This document shows positions 43,877-54,749 of a DNA stretch of 64,000 nt, one piece after another (the first letter of the stretch is position 1; each line of letters opens with the position of its first letter). The position numbers and the translations under genes were made by a program. The stretch lies in the NCBI GenBank assembly GCA_014526335.1, contig JACTAT010000049.1, positions 2,416,258 through 2,480,257 on the forward strand. Reading direction: 5' to 3'. This DNA is from Chrysaora quinquecirrha. Its lineage: Eukaryota > Cnidaria > Scyphozoa > Semaeostomeae > Pelagiidae. The notes under the pieces were generated by a model. It saw only the letters and a program-made list of their open reading frames with translations, was not told where the DNA came from and made no database searches.

Positions 43877-45150
43877 TCAGGCAATCAAATGATCTGGTAG
43901 GTTAAGTGCAACATACTTTGTGAGTATTTCTCTAACTGCTTCTCCCTCACCATTGTTACAGGAGTATACTGGATCTGTGATTTCTTTGTCTTGTGAGGTC
44001 GCTGCTACTTTCATCTGAGATGTAACAACGTCTTCATCTATACTTGTGTTGTTTTCTTCACAAAAATTGTGTACTACAAAGCAAACATAGATCAGTGTTG
44101 GTGCTATTGTTAGATCTACATCTAATCTTTTTGTGAGAACTCTCCACCTAGCCTTAAGGCGACCAAAAGCGCACTCAACTGGATTTCTAGCTGACCTCAG
44201 CATACTGTTGAAAATTACTTTTTCATTTCTGTCACAAGTATCATATTCCTTCAAACAATGTGGCAAAAGGGGATATGCAGGGTCTCCAATTAGGTAATTG
44301 GGAATTTTTTAATGGCCAGGTATAACAGTCTGGTATGTCACGGGTAATTTCCCATTTCTTAGGCTCTTACTTATTTCTGAGTTGGCAAAGACTTTGGCAT
44401 CATGAACACTCCCTGGCCAACGACAATTCACATCAATGAAAATTCCCCTGAAATTGCATACTGCTTGCACATTTATGGAATGGAAGCCTTTGTAGCAATA
44501 AAAATCTTGTGAGCCTTCTGTGGGGCATTTAATTTCAACATGGGTCCCATCAACACAGCCAAATGCCTGAACCATTCCAAATTTTCCCTCAAATTCTGTA
44601 ACTTTTCTCGTCATTTCTGGTGCTGTTTGAGGCAGGTGGATATACTTAGGGCCAAGAACTACTGATATTGTTTTACAAACTTCAAATAAAACTGAAGAAA
44701 CAGTTGAAACTGCTAGTCCAAAAGTATTTGCTGTCATTTGAAGGGAACCAGTATCCTTTAAGAAATAGAGGGTAGTTGCAAGTGTCTCTGCACATAGAGC
44801 ACGATAGTTTGAGATCTTGGGTTAGGTGAAATGTATGGCCTTAGTTCTTCCAAAAGTTTCTGGAATTCAATACGAGATAAACGGAAATTTTTTCGCCAGG
44901 TATCTTCTGGGGCCTCTCTATCAAGCATCTTTAGCCACCACTGTTCTGTTCTCCCTGGATTATACCAGCATTTTCTTCTCTTTTTTCACAGACTTCTCTC
45001 AACAAGATATCTATTCTCCCAAAGGAAATTATTTCGTTTTCTCAACTCAAACGCGACTAATCTATCAACAGCGCATTTTTTATAAATTGCCCATGACACT
45101 AAAATTTCTTGCAGCTGAAGCAAGATGCCAAGTATTCCAGACAACTTAGT
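43877..45150 (-). pseudogene. Harbinger DDE transposase (DDE_Tnp_4 / HARBI1-like)
   Basis: Reading down: an amino-terminal helical part (about 45150-44830), a frameshift near 44812, then the catalytic domain FGCVDGTHVEIKCP (first Asp), GIFIDVNCRWPGSVHDAKV, an in-frame TAA at 44309-44311, [10 protein letters not shown] (second Asp) and [14 protein letters not shown] (Glu). It ends at 43877 after a short acidic tail. All three catalytic residues are present. The enzyme family cuts and pastes Harbinger elements at TWA sites. Apart from one frameshift and one stop it is complete. Confidence 0.85.
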
Positions 45151-45455
45151 AATCAACAACGCAATCAAGTAATTTTTTTCTGTCATTTTAGTAAACAAAG
45201 TGATATACCAACTCAAAGAACTATTGGCCTAACTAGAAACTAGACTAGAACATTGGACTAGAACAACACATAGGCAAAGTTTTTATTTTTATGTCGCCAA
45301 ATATTTAAAACAACCTCGTCTCCAAAACATGGAAAAGAGGCAAGCTCATATCGGTGGGATGCGTTTCATGCCATGTAAACGTTTGCAGAAATGATCTCAC
45401 TCGGGTGGGCCAGCCCACTCAGGTGAGCTGGCCCACCTCATGTAAACAGGCCCTT

Positions 45456-45725
45456 AGAATAGAATTATCAGCAGTTGTAGAGGATTCATAGATAACATCA
45501 GCTTTGGTCAACAACAGGACTTCCAATGTGTTTATAAGAGCAAACAAGTTCATCACAAAAATCAGGAACAAAAGTTCCTACAGTTTTATAACAGCAAACA
45601 AGTTCAAAATGATAATCATGAAGTTCATCCAACATCAAAATTATGAAATCCACAAACTTGCAATCAACGATAACTCCTACTGTGTTGTTCAACATTCTTA
45701 TGCCATTCACTCATCTTTTTTGCTT
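45456..45725. other. Spacer right of the Harbinger copy
   Basis: No recognised gene. It continues the sequence interrupted by the Harbinger insertion. Confidence 0.3.
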
Positions 45726-46046
45726 TCAGTGCATATAAAAGCCACACCCTTCTTCTTCATCAAAATCACGAAAGTTAAACCTTCTGTGTTTGACTTCCAA
45801 TTGGAGATGAGCTCCAATTTCAAGCAAAGGATGTAGGTATTGGGTCATTTTTTTGGAAATGTAACCAACTGACATGCATCCATCACCATAGTCAACTTGC
45901 ACAAGTATGGCACTTTTTTCAAATTCATTGTCTTGCTCTGGCATGAGTAAGGTACTGACACTTTGTCTTGATCTTTGCCATTTTCTTACAGCTTCTTTCA
46001 AAGATTTATGCAATATCTTGTTGTGACGTGTTCCAACCACCAACAA
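45726..46046 (-). CDS. Unrecognised 106-codon frame, weakly HIRAN-like
   Basis: A minus-strand frame contains PEQDNEFEKSAILVQVDYG followed by SVGYISKKMTQYLHPLLEIG and a final LQLEVKHRR strand. This recalls the HIRAN pattern (an exposed N-x-D/A-I-x-V strand, then VGYI and a helix, then a Gly-led strand). HIRAN domains bind 3' DNA ends in helicase-related proteins. The match is weak and no partner domain is seen. It may be an exon or a transposon fragment. Confidence 0.2.
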   Translation of the reverse strand: MLVVGTRHNKILHKSLKEAVRKWQRSRQSVSTLLMPEQDNEFEKSAILVQVDYGDGCMSVGYISKKMTQYLHPLLEIGAHLQLEVKHRRFNFRDFDEEEGCGFYMH

Positions 46047-46429
46047 CCAGCTGGCAAAGTTGCATGGTTATAATAACATATCGGCATATACAGAGAAAAA
46101 AGAATGGAACAAATAAGAGAAACAAAATCGGTGAAAATTAATCAAAAACCTTGAAAAGAAAAATATTGAAAACCAAGGAAAACAAAATCACCAAGCTCAA
46201 AAGGATAAAGTACAATTAGAATAAAATAGTTACTTATTTAGGAAAGGTTTTCTTGCAGTTAATATGTAAACCTTTCTTAACTTCGAATAGGTGTTGTATC
46301 ATAAGCATAGTATCGATGAATGAAGAATTGCTTAACTAGAAAGATCATTAATTGAAATTTGAATCTATGTATGCAGTATTCACAGTTTTTTGGTTATTAA
46401 AGCATTGCATCGAGTTTGGTTTAAGGTAA

Positions 46430-46610
46430 TGTAATAGGATTAAGTATGTACTCTAATTATGCACATAATTCATAGCTCCGGTTGCACTTGTAAATATATA
46501 TTGTTACTCACAATATCATTATTAGACAATCTTTAATCTCAGTTTGAGTAGTGTCTGATTTGTGCATTCTGTGAATTACTCTGATGTAACATATGTTTAT
46601 TCCTGTTACA
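46430..46610 (+). repeat. Candidate LTR (181 bp)
   Basis: Begins TGTAATAGG and ends CCTGTTACA (imperfect terminal inverted repeat), followed by AATGGTGGAGAATCC, which could be a primer-binding site. The same end TTTATTCCTGTTACA recurs at 48395-48409, followed by GTAA, which also precedes 46430. This suggests a degraded LTR element over 46430-48409 with a 4-bp duplication, but no gag-pol was recognised between. Confidence 0.4.
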
Positions 46611-46839
46611 AATGGTGGAGAATCCGATGTTTTTCTTGTGATTCATTTTCGTTTTTTCATTTCATTTTACATTTTTTAACAATGGAAACCCCATCAGTCT
46701 AAGTAGACTGCTTTACAGGGGGCCATGCAAAAACAAATTTTACAATTTAAAAAACTTAATTACAAAAATGAGATACTCTAGATAAGGTAATGCTACATAA
46801 GAGAAAATAAAAGTAATCTAACAAGGGAAGCTCTCTACA

Positions 46840-47420
46840 ATTGTTCAGCCTCTTTGTGAAAGTATGTAGTGTGGGTGCTTGTTTGACATCCAAGCCCTAT
46901 CGGTTCCAGGTCTTAGGCCCACGATATGAAATGGATTTCTGACCTTTGTAGTTTTAGAAAGAGGAATACGCATATCAGTTTCTGTGTTTCTCAGTTTCAT
47001 AGTACTATGAGCTGCATTTTTTACAAATAGCTCTGAAAAATATGCAGGCGAAAGATTATTTCTTGTCTTGTACATAAAAGCTGTGGTTTAGTCGGCCATT
47101 TTAGCCTCTTTATCAGATTTCCTGCTGAAACACTATAATTGCTATTTGTGACAATTCTGGCAGCTCGATTTTGCAATTTTTGGAGTGTATCAATTGAAGT
47201 TTTACCACAACTGAGCAGCAGTATCGAAAATGAGGTTCAACAATTCCTCTGTACAATTTACTGAGCGTTTCTTCTGGGAGAAATTGCTTGGCATATTTCA
47301 AAAACCTATAGCTCAAGAAACTTTTGTTATCGTATTTTTATATGCTCATCCCAAACAAGATGACTGTTCAATTGAACACCAAGGTACTTGGTATTTTTTA
47401 CAGTATCTATCTGTGTACCT
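46840..47420 (-). mobile_element. Non-LTR RT carboxyl-terminal fragment
   Basis: Reading down on minus: a VLGVQLNSHLVWDEHIK block near 47380, then LPEETLSKLYRGIVEPHFRYC near 47270-47210, then YKTRNNLSPAYFSELFVK and LRNTETDMRIPLSKT near 47070-46960. These are the thumb and tail of CR1/RTE-type RTs after the catalytic motif. Frames change several times. It lies inside the candidate LTR pair above. Confidence 0.6.
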
Positions 47421-47475
47421 ATTCATACCTTCCTGTTATAAATGTTGAAGAATCTGGCTTTTTTAAAGTTTCAGT

Positions 47476-47711
47476 ATGCGTTAGTGCTTATCCAGGATAT
47501 ATTCCGTTAGTTCTTCTTCGTCTTTATTTCAAAGATATAGATTGTTCTCGTAAATATTGGAGACATCTGCTGTTCTAACCTCCCTTTCGTGGTTGATGCG
47601 TTAGTGCTTATCCAGGATATGTTCCGTTAGTTTTTCTTTGTCTTTATTTCAAAGATATAGATTGTTCTTGTAAATATTGGAGACATCTGCTGTTCTAACC
47701 TCCTGTTTGTG
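47476..47711. repeat. 118-bp tandem duplication
   Basis: Two copies starting ATGCGTTAGTGCTTATCCAG (47476 and 47594) differ at only a few bases, so the duplication is recent compared with the surrounding decay. Confidence 0.9.
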
Positions 47712-48930
47712 GTTGATGCTTGTAGTTGAAATTGTACGTTCTATATATGAAGACAATTCCCGTTTGGTGGATCTGGTCGTTTTCATTGTTTTCTTGTTCT
47801 CAGTCGTCTGAACTGAAACAGAACTAAACAGAACAGGACTTGGTCAAATTTTTTATCGTAATGGTTTTATCTTGGAATCGTGTGACTTGTTTGCCGTGAC
47901 TTTAATTAATTTGATCATTTGTCTTGTGAATTTGAAGAAGATCCTAATTGTTGTATTCGTGGAAGAATTCATTGCTGCATTATCTGTTCCAAATCAGGAT
48001 GCCGAGCTTATTCCCATATTTATGGTATTTGTAACCGAGAAAATGTTTAGCCAATGCCGATCTTCGATGTCGTAAATGGTTTATCAAAGTTAATGGAGAG
48101 TCTATGCAAGTCTATAAAAGAAATCCAAGGGAAAATTTCAGAAAGTGAGACATGCCCCTTTTCGTTGTTTGTGTTGGATACTCAAAGTTTGGCTGTTGCC
48201 ACCAGCAGACACATCCCAATGGATGTTGTTAACAATACTGCGAGATGTTCTCAGGATATGTTGAAAATAGCTCTTTTCCGATTGGCTCTTCAACTGTTCA
48301 TGTTCCTCAAATGAATTTGTTGTTATCACCAATGCTGACTATTTTTTCTTCTTTTGGACTTGGACTTGATATTACCTAGTGTAATTACCTAGTGTTTATT
48401 CCTGTTACAGTAATAGGTTAGGGGGGAGGGGGTTGAGCAATTCCTCAAGAAATAACCTGATGATTTCTCGATCATCATCAACTGAATTTTCACTGGCAAT
48501 GCTTGAAGGTTTATGTATGTAATTTGTTGAAAATCTCACATGGATTATAGTCAAAAGGAAAAACTATAGTCTGGAAGCAAACAATGGCCCTTTTATTTTC
48601 AAACAATATAACTTGAACTGCACCTGCCACGCCCTTAAGAAAAGCACTCAAAATTAACATGGTGGACACTGATTTCATTGTGGGGGATGATTTCGATTTA
48701 ATTTTGAGTTTTATTGACAAAGAAATACTAGAGAACAAAGTTTCAATTGACAAAGAAATGAATCAAACTAAAGGGCCGGTGAGCACTTATGACTTACAAA
48801 ATATTCAAATCCCTTCTCAATAAAATTCGTGATATTATACAGATTAGTAGGCCCTCATAAAAAAGCAACATAACTAGCTATCTAGCTAGTTGGTTGGTCT
48901 TGTAACGTAGATTTTATTAATTTATTTTTT
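47712..48930. other. Unassigned stretch
   Basis: Frames at 47872-48075 and 48054-48314 on plus have normal composition (for example LCKSIKEIQGKISESETCPF) but no recognised domain. The LTR-like end at 48395-48409 is noted above. Confidence 0.25.
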
Positions 48931-48935
48931 CAGGG

Positions 48936-49790
48936 TGAGGATGGTCAGTTTTCGTGCGAGCAATGCCAACAGTTATGACAATCTAAGAGAGGGCTTACGA
49001 GACATAAAAACTCAAAGCATAAGGAGAAAAAACAGGAAATTAAAGTAATCGTAGAAGAGAGGAGAAGTACACTCTACATAACTTTGAACTCAAAGTGATG
49101 ATCAAGGAAGCCATCAGCGAAGATGATTGTTATCTTCCTTCGCACCAATATGTTTTTGAAAAGTTTGAAATTTCAACAGAAGAGTGCTTGCTTATTTGGG
49201 AAAAAATATCTCCTCTTGTGCACAGCCTCTTGTCCTTCTTTAAAATTTACTTTGCTTTAAATTGGCTTACTTGTATCTAAAGCATTTGGTTAGCCCAAAG
49301 GAGGCACATAAGGAAGAGCCAGCATTCAAATTGATGGCCAAGGAAGTCCATGGTTTACAGTTTCTTGCAGGATATTGCTTCAGGACATTTTATTCGAGAA
49401 TGAAGAGGTCTAGAAATTGGACGTCAAAAGCATACCAGCAGTCGTTGGCAGTGTTGATTGCTGCAAATTGTGACTCAGATGAGAACACAGGTGCTTATAA
49501 ACCTCAAAGATTGAGGTTGTTTGTGGAGAGTCAATGACCATGCTAAAAAATTTCTTAGTTGCAGAGAGAAAATTCCCTAAAGAATCAATTCAAACAAAAT
49601 CAAATGATGACAGCAATATAATTCTCCAAAATTGACTTGGATGAGTCTGCTGGTGAATTGGCCAAACTTTGCCAGCGATGGCAGTTCCACAGGCAGTTAA
49701 CAATTATCTTAGAACTGGTATGGACAAGGGGAATCCGACTGTGAACTAAAACAAAGCATTGCAATGGCCGGAAACAGTGTTGATGCAATG
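48936..49790 (+). pseudogene. C2H2-finger transposon-associated protein, broken
   Basis: Near 48935 the plus strand reads FSCEQCQQL, a TGA, then KRGLTRHKNSKH, a C2H2 finger of about 22 residues. Further frames follow: 49095-49280 (DDCYLPSHQYVFEKF) and 49262-49537 (FKLMAKEVHGLQFLAGYCFR, then a basic helix). A single N-terminal finger followed by a domain with an EVHGLQ-aGY motif recurs in cnidarian repetitive proteins, but I cannot name the family. Stops and frame changes indicate decay. Confidence 0.35.
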
Positions 49791-49799
49791 TGATTTCTG

Positions 49800-51360
49800 A
49801 CCAGGTGTCTTCTTAGATTTATCGAATTTTGGATACCGAAAGTTTCTTAGCAGTTTTTTAAATTCACACTGTATCAGAAAGCTTCATGCTAAATAAAAGA
49901 GGTTCAAACGATATGAATGGGTTTCCTAAATAATAATACCTTTCCACTACTGGAGTTTCTTAATATCTAGTTATATGAGAGTTGCCTTTCTGATGGATTG
50001 TGTTCTTTACTTGTTAATGAATTTTCTTTTTGGTAGCATTAAACACAGTAAACTTATACCTTGACCCCCTGTTTTGAGAAATATAAATGTATTTACTTAA
50101 AATTAATTTACTTAAAAACTTACGTTATTCCAAAACAAGTTGTTCAGGAATTTTTCTATGATATCATACAATTTTTATCTGTAGGAAAAGATATAAAGCG
50201 GCATACCTGCTAGAAATGTTCCCCAATACCCCTAGGCATCACCTTGGAAGATTTTGGTCCTTTGTTCCACCCAGTCATGATCTGACCAAAAAATTGAATC
50301 AAGTGACTAGACTATAACATTCTGGCAGAGAACTTCTTTTAGCTAATGCACAGGATAAACTAGACCATCTGCTGTGCCAATAACAAGTCCAACTCCACCC
50401 AAATAGCTCTGTCAACAGCTCAAATCACCACAACAAATCAGCCTTAGAATTAGAAAAATCACAGTTTTTATTGAAATTGGCTATAACTATAAACTCAATG
50501 CAAGGCATTGATTGATTGAATGATTGAGTGATTAATGATATAATTATATTGAACTTAATGCTACATCACAGACTGATATTGAACTTTGCATTATGTCAAC
50601 CCCGGGGCTGCATATAATTGCATAATGACAGGGAAAGACACATTTTTTACTGGGACACCAATTTCACAATCTTATCCCATATCTTATGCTATTCTGTGGA
50701 ATGAAGAAAAAATAGAGCCAAAACTTTCAAATACTGAAAACAGTTTGATAAGCATTCTGTCTCAAAAGATCAACATCACTTCTGCGCATCTCTCAGCACC
50801 GCTTACTATTATCCTTTTTTGTTCATTGTAAGTTTGCTAAGCTTAGAGTTTTGTTTGTAACTTGTTGAGTTTTTCAATCAGGTTTTGAATTTAGCAAAAA
50901 GTTCTTCAGGTTTGAGGACAAACGTCTATACAAATCAAAGAATCCTGTATCCAATGCAAATCAATATTCTCCTCATTACTTTGGTCATGTTTCAGACTAG
51001 ACAGTTTTTTCGAAGTCTAATTACTAATACTAATGGGTTCTTTAACAATAACTCACCTCTACTTGTCAAACGCTGGTCATTGATGTTAGCAAAAATAAGA
51101 TTTTGTTACTTAAGATGAAAATTTAGCAGTACATCTTTTTTTACGTAGTCAGAAAGCTGCATGTCAACATTTTGACTGACAATAAAAAGTTAAATAGTAC
51201 AAATACTGTAAGGGTTCCTAAAGTCAGCCTACCCTTGTTCTGAAAATGTTCTTATTTTATTGCTATTTCTGAACATGATCGTTCTTAACTTTGTTCTCAC
51301 AAAAGAAAAACTGTGTATCATCCTGCTTGAATGCCCTGTCAGACTAAGCTAAGACCTTGG
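49800..51360. other. Gene-poor stretch
   Basis: Short frames (50586-50831, 50885-51118) without recognisable features. Nothing else seen. Confidence 0.35.
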
Positions 51361-51367
51361 TGAAATT

Positions 51368-51858
51368 GTGGTACCAAAAGTTCCCCACTGGTCCCTTCAT
51401 TTTAAATGTGCATCTGGGACAACTGGTGCCTCTACAAGCACATTGATTTACAGGGGATTAAAATGTGTCATAATGAACATAAAATTTTTTAGCCAGACTT
51501 CCACAACGACGACTTTTGCTTCAATGGAAAGTTCATTCACCAGTCTAGAGAAATAAGATTCTGTCGCAAACCTGGAGCTGATGATCAGCCTTTTTACGAC
51601 TTTCAGTTGAAAATTGTTGGAAGTCTTGTGGGCGATAAAGAGGACAAAGAAGGCTTCTGGCTTATGAATACAATCATTTCTCAGAATGGCCTTAGCACTC
51701 ACCTAATCTATTTCATGGTCAAAGAGACAGATGGTATAGACACTCGCCCATCAGACGGGTCACTGTGGCTGACTCAAGGTTGCTTCTGGGAACTCTGGAA
51801 CATTTTGCCTCGTTTTGATTCATTTTTGCCATTTAGTAATGCCCAAAAGCCAAAATAA
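51368..51858 (+). other. Unrecognised coding-like region
   Basis: A frame at 51607-51858 (FWLMNTIISQNGLSTHLIYF, then a Trp/Phe-rich end) has protein-like composition and ends at a TAA. A preceding frame (51368-51556) precedes it in another phase. Could be exons of a host or transposon gene. Confidence 0.25.
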
Positions 51859-53437
51859 GAGTTTTTAGGGGGGTACAAGTCCAGGGGCATTTCACTCTTG
51901 AAAAAAGTGTACCCGATTTCCAGCTACAACAAAGGGATTTCCGTGGAAACAAATTCCTATTGGCCCAACTTTCTTTTTTTGCCTGTCAGCCAATCTTGAT
52001 TGTTTTGCCCAACTAAATTCTATGCTATTAATCACTTGTTGTGTCACTAATACAGTCACCGGTGTGATAATTTCGGATTTTGGGGCAGAGCCCCCAAAGT
52101 TATCAAGCAAATAATTGACCTACTACAAAAAATTGTTGGTGTCATTGCATGTTTGGCAAAATGACCACAATGGGTTGGGCTAAATGTCTTGGCAGGGTGG
52201 GGAAAACGGAAGTGTGGTGAATCATCAGAAGTTGGCAAACGATCTTGTCGTCTTGAAAGTGTTTCGCCTAGTAACCTCAAATGAACAGACAACTTTTTTT
52301 GTGCAACCCCTGATTATTACAATAAAGACTGTTGTAGTGACAAAACAAGTGATATTTTAAACAACTTTTCAGTTGCTTATTGAAAAAAAGTGTATGTACT
52401 GCAACATTTTGTTAACTAATTAATCATTGTAGGTATATGCATTAGGGGATAAACTCTTTGTCAAAACTAAGACTTGTAATTTTTATTTAAATTAATTATC
52501 TTTAAATTGTTTTATTTTTTTTGAATGCCTGGAGACGATTAATAAGAAATAGCTAGATACCCTACCTAGGCCAGCCGAGCTTTTTTGCTTATTTTTTTCT
52601 AGATTGTTTTGTTGTTAATGTATGAAAATGTCATCTGGACTAGGGAAATAATAAGTGGTTAAAAACGGTAGAGACATTTCAACTTACTATAAACTTTCTG
52701 TTTCCTACAGTTTGGAGTGCAATCTGTATCTTGTTTTCATATAGAAGATGGGCCATGAACTGTTTGATGACGTTGAAACATTTCGTGGTCAAGTTTTTCT
52801 TTTCTTCCATATCTTTTTTAAAATGAATCTTGAAATCTCCAGTATCAATGATCGATCAGCAGAGTCATTAAGCAGAACAGACAAAAACCACAAAAACCAT
52901 GCTAGTGTGTTGGCGTGAGTGATTGGAAACCCTGTCGTAATCTTCCTTTTTGATGGAGACAGTATCTGGAATGGCAAAGAATAAGGCTGTTGGGGTGGCC
53001 AGGTGGTGGTTCTGGGTTTTACGATACTTTTGGGAGTAATGTCATGGAAACAAAAACATTAAAGGGTCTCTGAGACAAAAGTCTCCACATGTCAAATTAA
53101 CTTGAGAATTGATTTGTCAATGAGAAACAAGAATTTCAATTTTGTTGAAAATTGGAATTCAGTCATTTAGTTGTGTTCACAACCGTTCTTTTCTCGCTTT
53201 GCAACATTCTCCATCGCTTCGGAAATCGGTTTGCTTCCTGTTCGCAACATTAGTTACCAGCATGGAGTCAACTGGAAGATTACTCCGAAAAGCCGTCAAT
53301 GTATGCTATAGAAATGGAGGTTGAAAATACCAGTGCAAAGAAAGGATAGTAACTTTGCACCTTGGATAAGCTTCAAATGCATAATACAATTTCCAAAATC
53401 TTGGAATCATGAAGCATTCTGATCCTGGTGGTCTTTT
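51859..53437. other. Gene-poor stretch
   Basis: No recognised gene, repeat array or RNA. Confidence 0.35.
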
Positions 53438-54145
53438 GTGCCTAATAAACTGTTATTAAATGGCATTGAACTTAAAAATTTTATATCAAAGTTAGCCTGT
53501 TTTTCTCTTGCAGTCTTCATTATTTACCATAAGCCAAGGCAGGGTGGATCAATACCGAAATGCCTTGAGCATATTAACAGAAAAGTACGTCCACCTTTGG
53601 AGCAACGTAGGCAGAAGAAACGAGTGAAAATAATAGAAAGCACATTCAGCGATGAGATTCAACTGAATGGTAAGCGAAGAATTTTTAGTAGAACAAAACT
53701 TCAAAATTTAAATCTAATCCAGAAAACATCTTGCACATACTTAAAAGTTTTTTCCAATGGACACTTCTCAGGGTATGCACACCAGAGTCAGGCCAAAACA
53801 AACTGAGGGAGCATAAACCCAGGTGTGGCTCAGTAAGCACCAATTTATTCTAATACTCATACTCTGAGGAATGTCAGACAACAAAAAGTATGCCCTAAAA
53901 TGCTTTCACTGTTAATGTCACTTTGCTGGAAATTTTTGATGGGTCATTTGTTTCTTATTTTAAAGTTGAACAGTTAGCGATTTTGAGTACTGACAACCAT
54001 GATGCACAATCAATATTGGAAAAGTCTTTGGTAGAATTGAGAAAATGGATTGAGGGGAGCATGGCTCCAACAGTGCCAGAAATCATGAAGAAATTTCATT
54101 TATTGACTCTGAAAGATCAGGTAGACTGTTGTTTAAGATAATCAT
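53438..54145 (+). other. Unrecognised open frames
   Basis: 53438-53806 (122 codons; basic middle VRPPLEQRRQKKRVKI) and 53923-54141 (acidic, helical) may belong to one interrupted gene. A TTTTTCTCTTGCAG tract near 53500 could be a splice acceptor. No family recognised. Confidence 0.25.
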
Positions 54146-54475
54146 TTGTATTAATCATCAGTATTAACATATTTTTGAAAGCATGTTAAAATTCAAATGT
54201 TTTTGTTAGTTATCGCAGGTGAGTAGAAAACCTGAAGGAGAAACAATTGTTGAACGATAAATAACAGTTGAAGAATGATTGAACATGGTTTGATTAAACA
54301 ATTGAATTCTGAGATCCCTATAACAAATCAATCTAACAAAGTTTTGTTTGATTATAATTATAATGGAAAACTACAGGTAGTAATTGTGCAAGTGCGTTTT
54401 TCAGAAGATTGTTTTCATTATTTGTTAGATGTTTCTAGCAAAGAGCTTGTAACTGGCAATCCGATAAAATTGCGT

Positions 54476-54600
54476 TGTATTAGACATGATAGTCACCACT
54501 TATCATGACAAGCCTTTGATATTTAGTTGGGCAACGTTTCGGGAGAGATCCGTCTCCCATCATCGGGCAATGAGAAATGTGGTTTCTTGCCTATTTATTG
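54476..54600 (-). ncRNA. Penelope 3' terminal segment with hammerhead-like fold
   Basis: On minus the order is GGCAA...TTGCC (possible stem I), CGATGA, a strong GGGAGA/TCTCCC stem, then GAAAC. This is the core order of a hammerhead ribozyme with one core base changed (CCGATGA for CTGATGA). The outer part to 54479 is nearly repeated at 39457. Its place directly downstream of the Penelope endonuclease supports the assignment. Self-cleavage is uncertain because of the core change. Confidence 0.5.
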
Positions 54601-54749
54601 CAAAGGTCGGATCGAAAGGTGTGAAATTAACCGGACCTGCGAGGAAGCTCGGAATTTTTTGGCGTTCAATTTCTAAAATTTGTGGCGCCAAAATTGCGTT
54701 CAGTGCAACTTTTGATGTTATTCAACCAGATTTCTGGGATTGAGTAAGA

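Larger units (their letters stand above)
41816..45453. mobile_element. PIF/Harbinger DNA transposon with TIRs and TTA duplication
   Basis: It begins GGGCCTGTTTACATGAGG at 41816 and ends with the exact complement at 45453, flanked by TTA on both sides (41813-41815 and 45454-45456), the 3-bp duplication typical of Harbinger. TIRs extend about 61 bp with six differences and contain internal GTGGGCTGGCCCA repeats. Inside are a Myb/SANT-like gene (plus) and a DDE transposase (minus) in convergent orientation, with a 251-bp MITE between them. Both genes carry one stop and one frameshift, so the copy is structurally complete but not autonomous. Confidence 0.92.
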
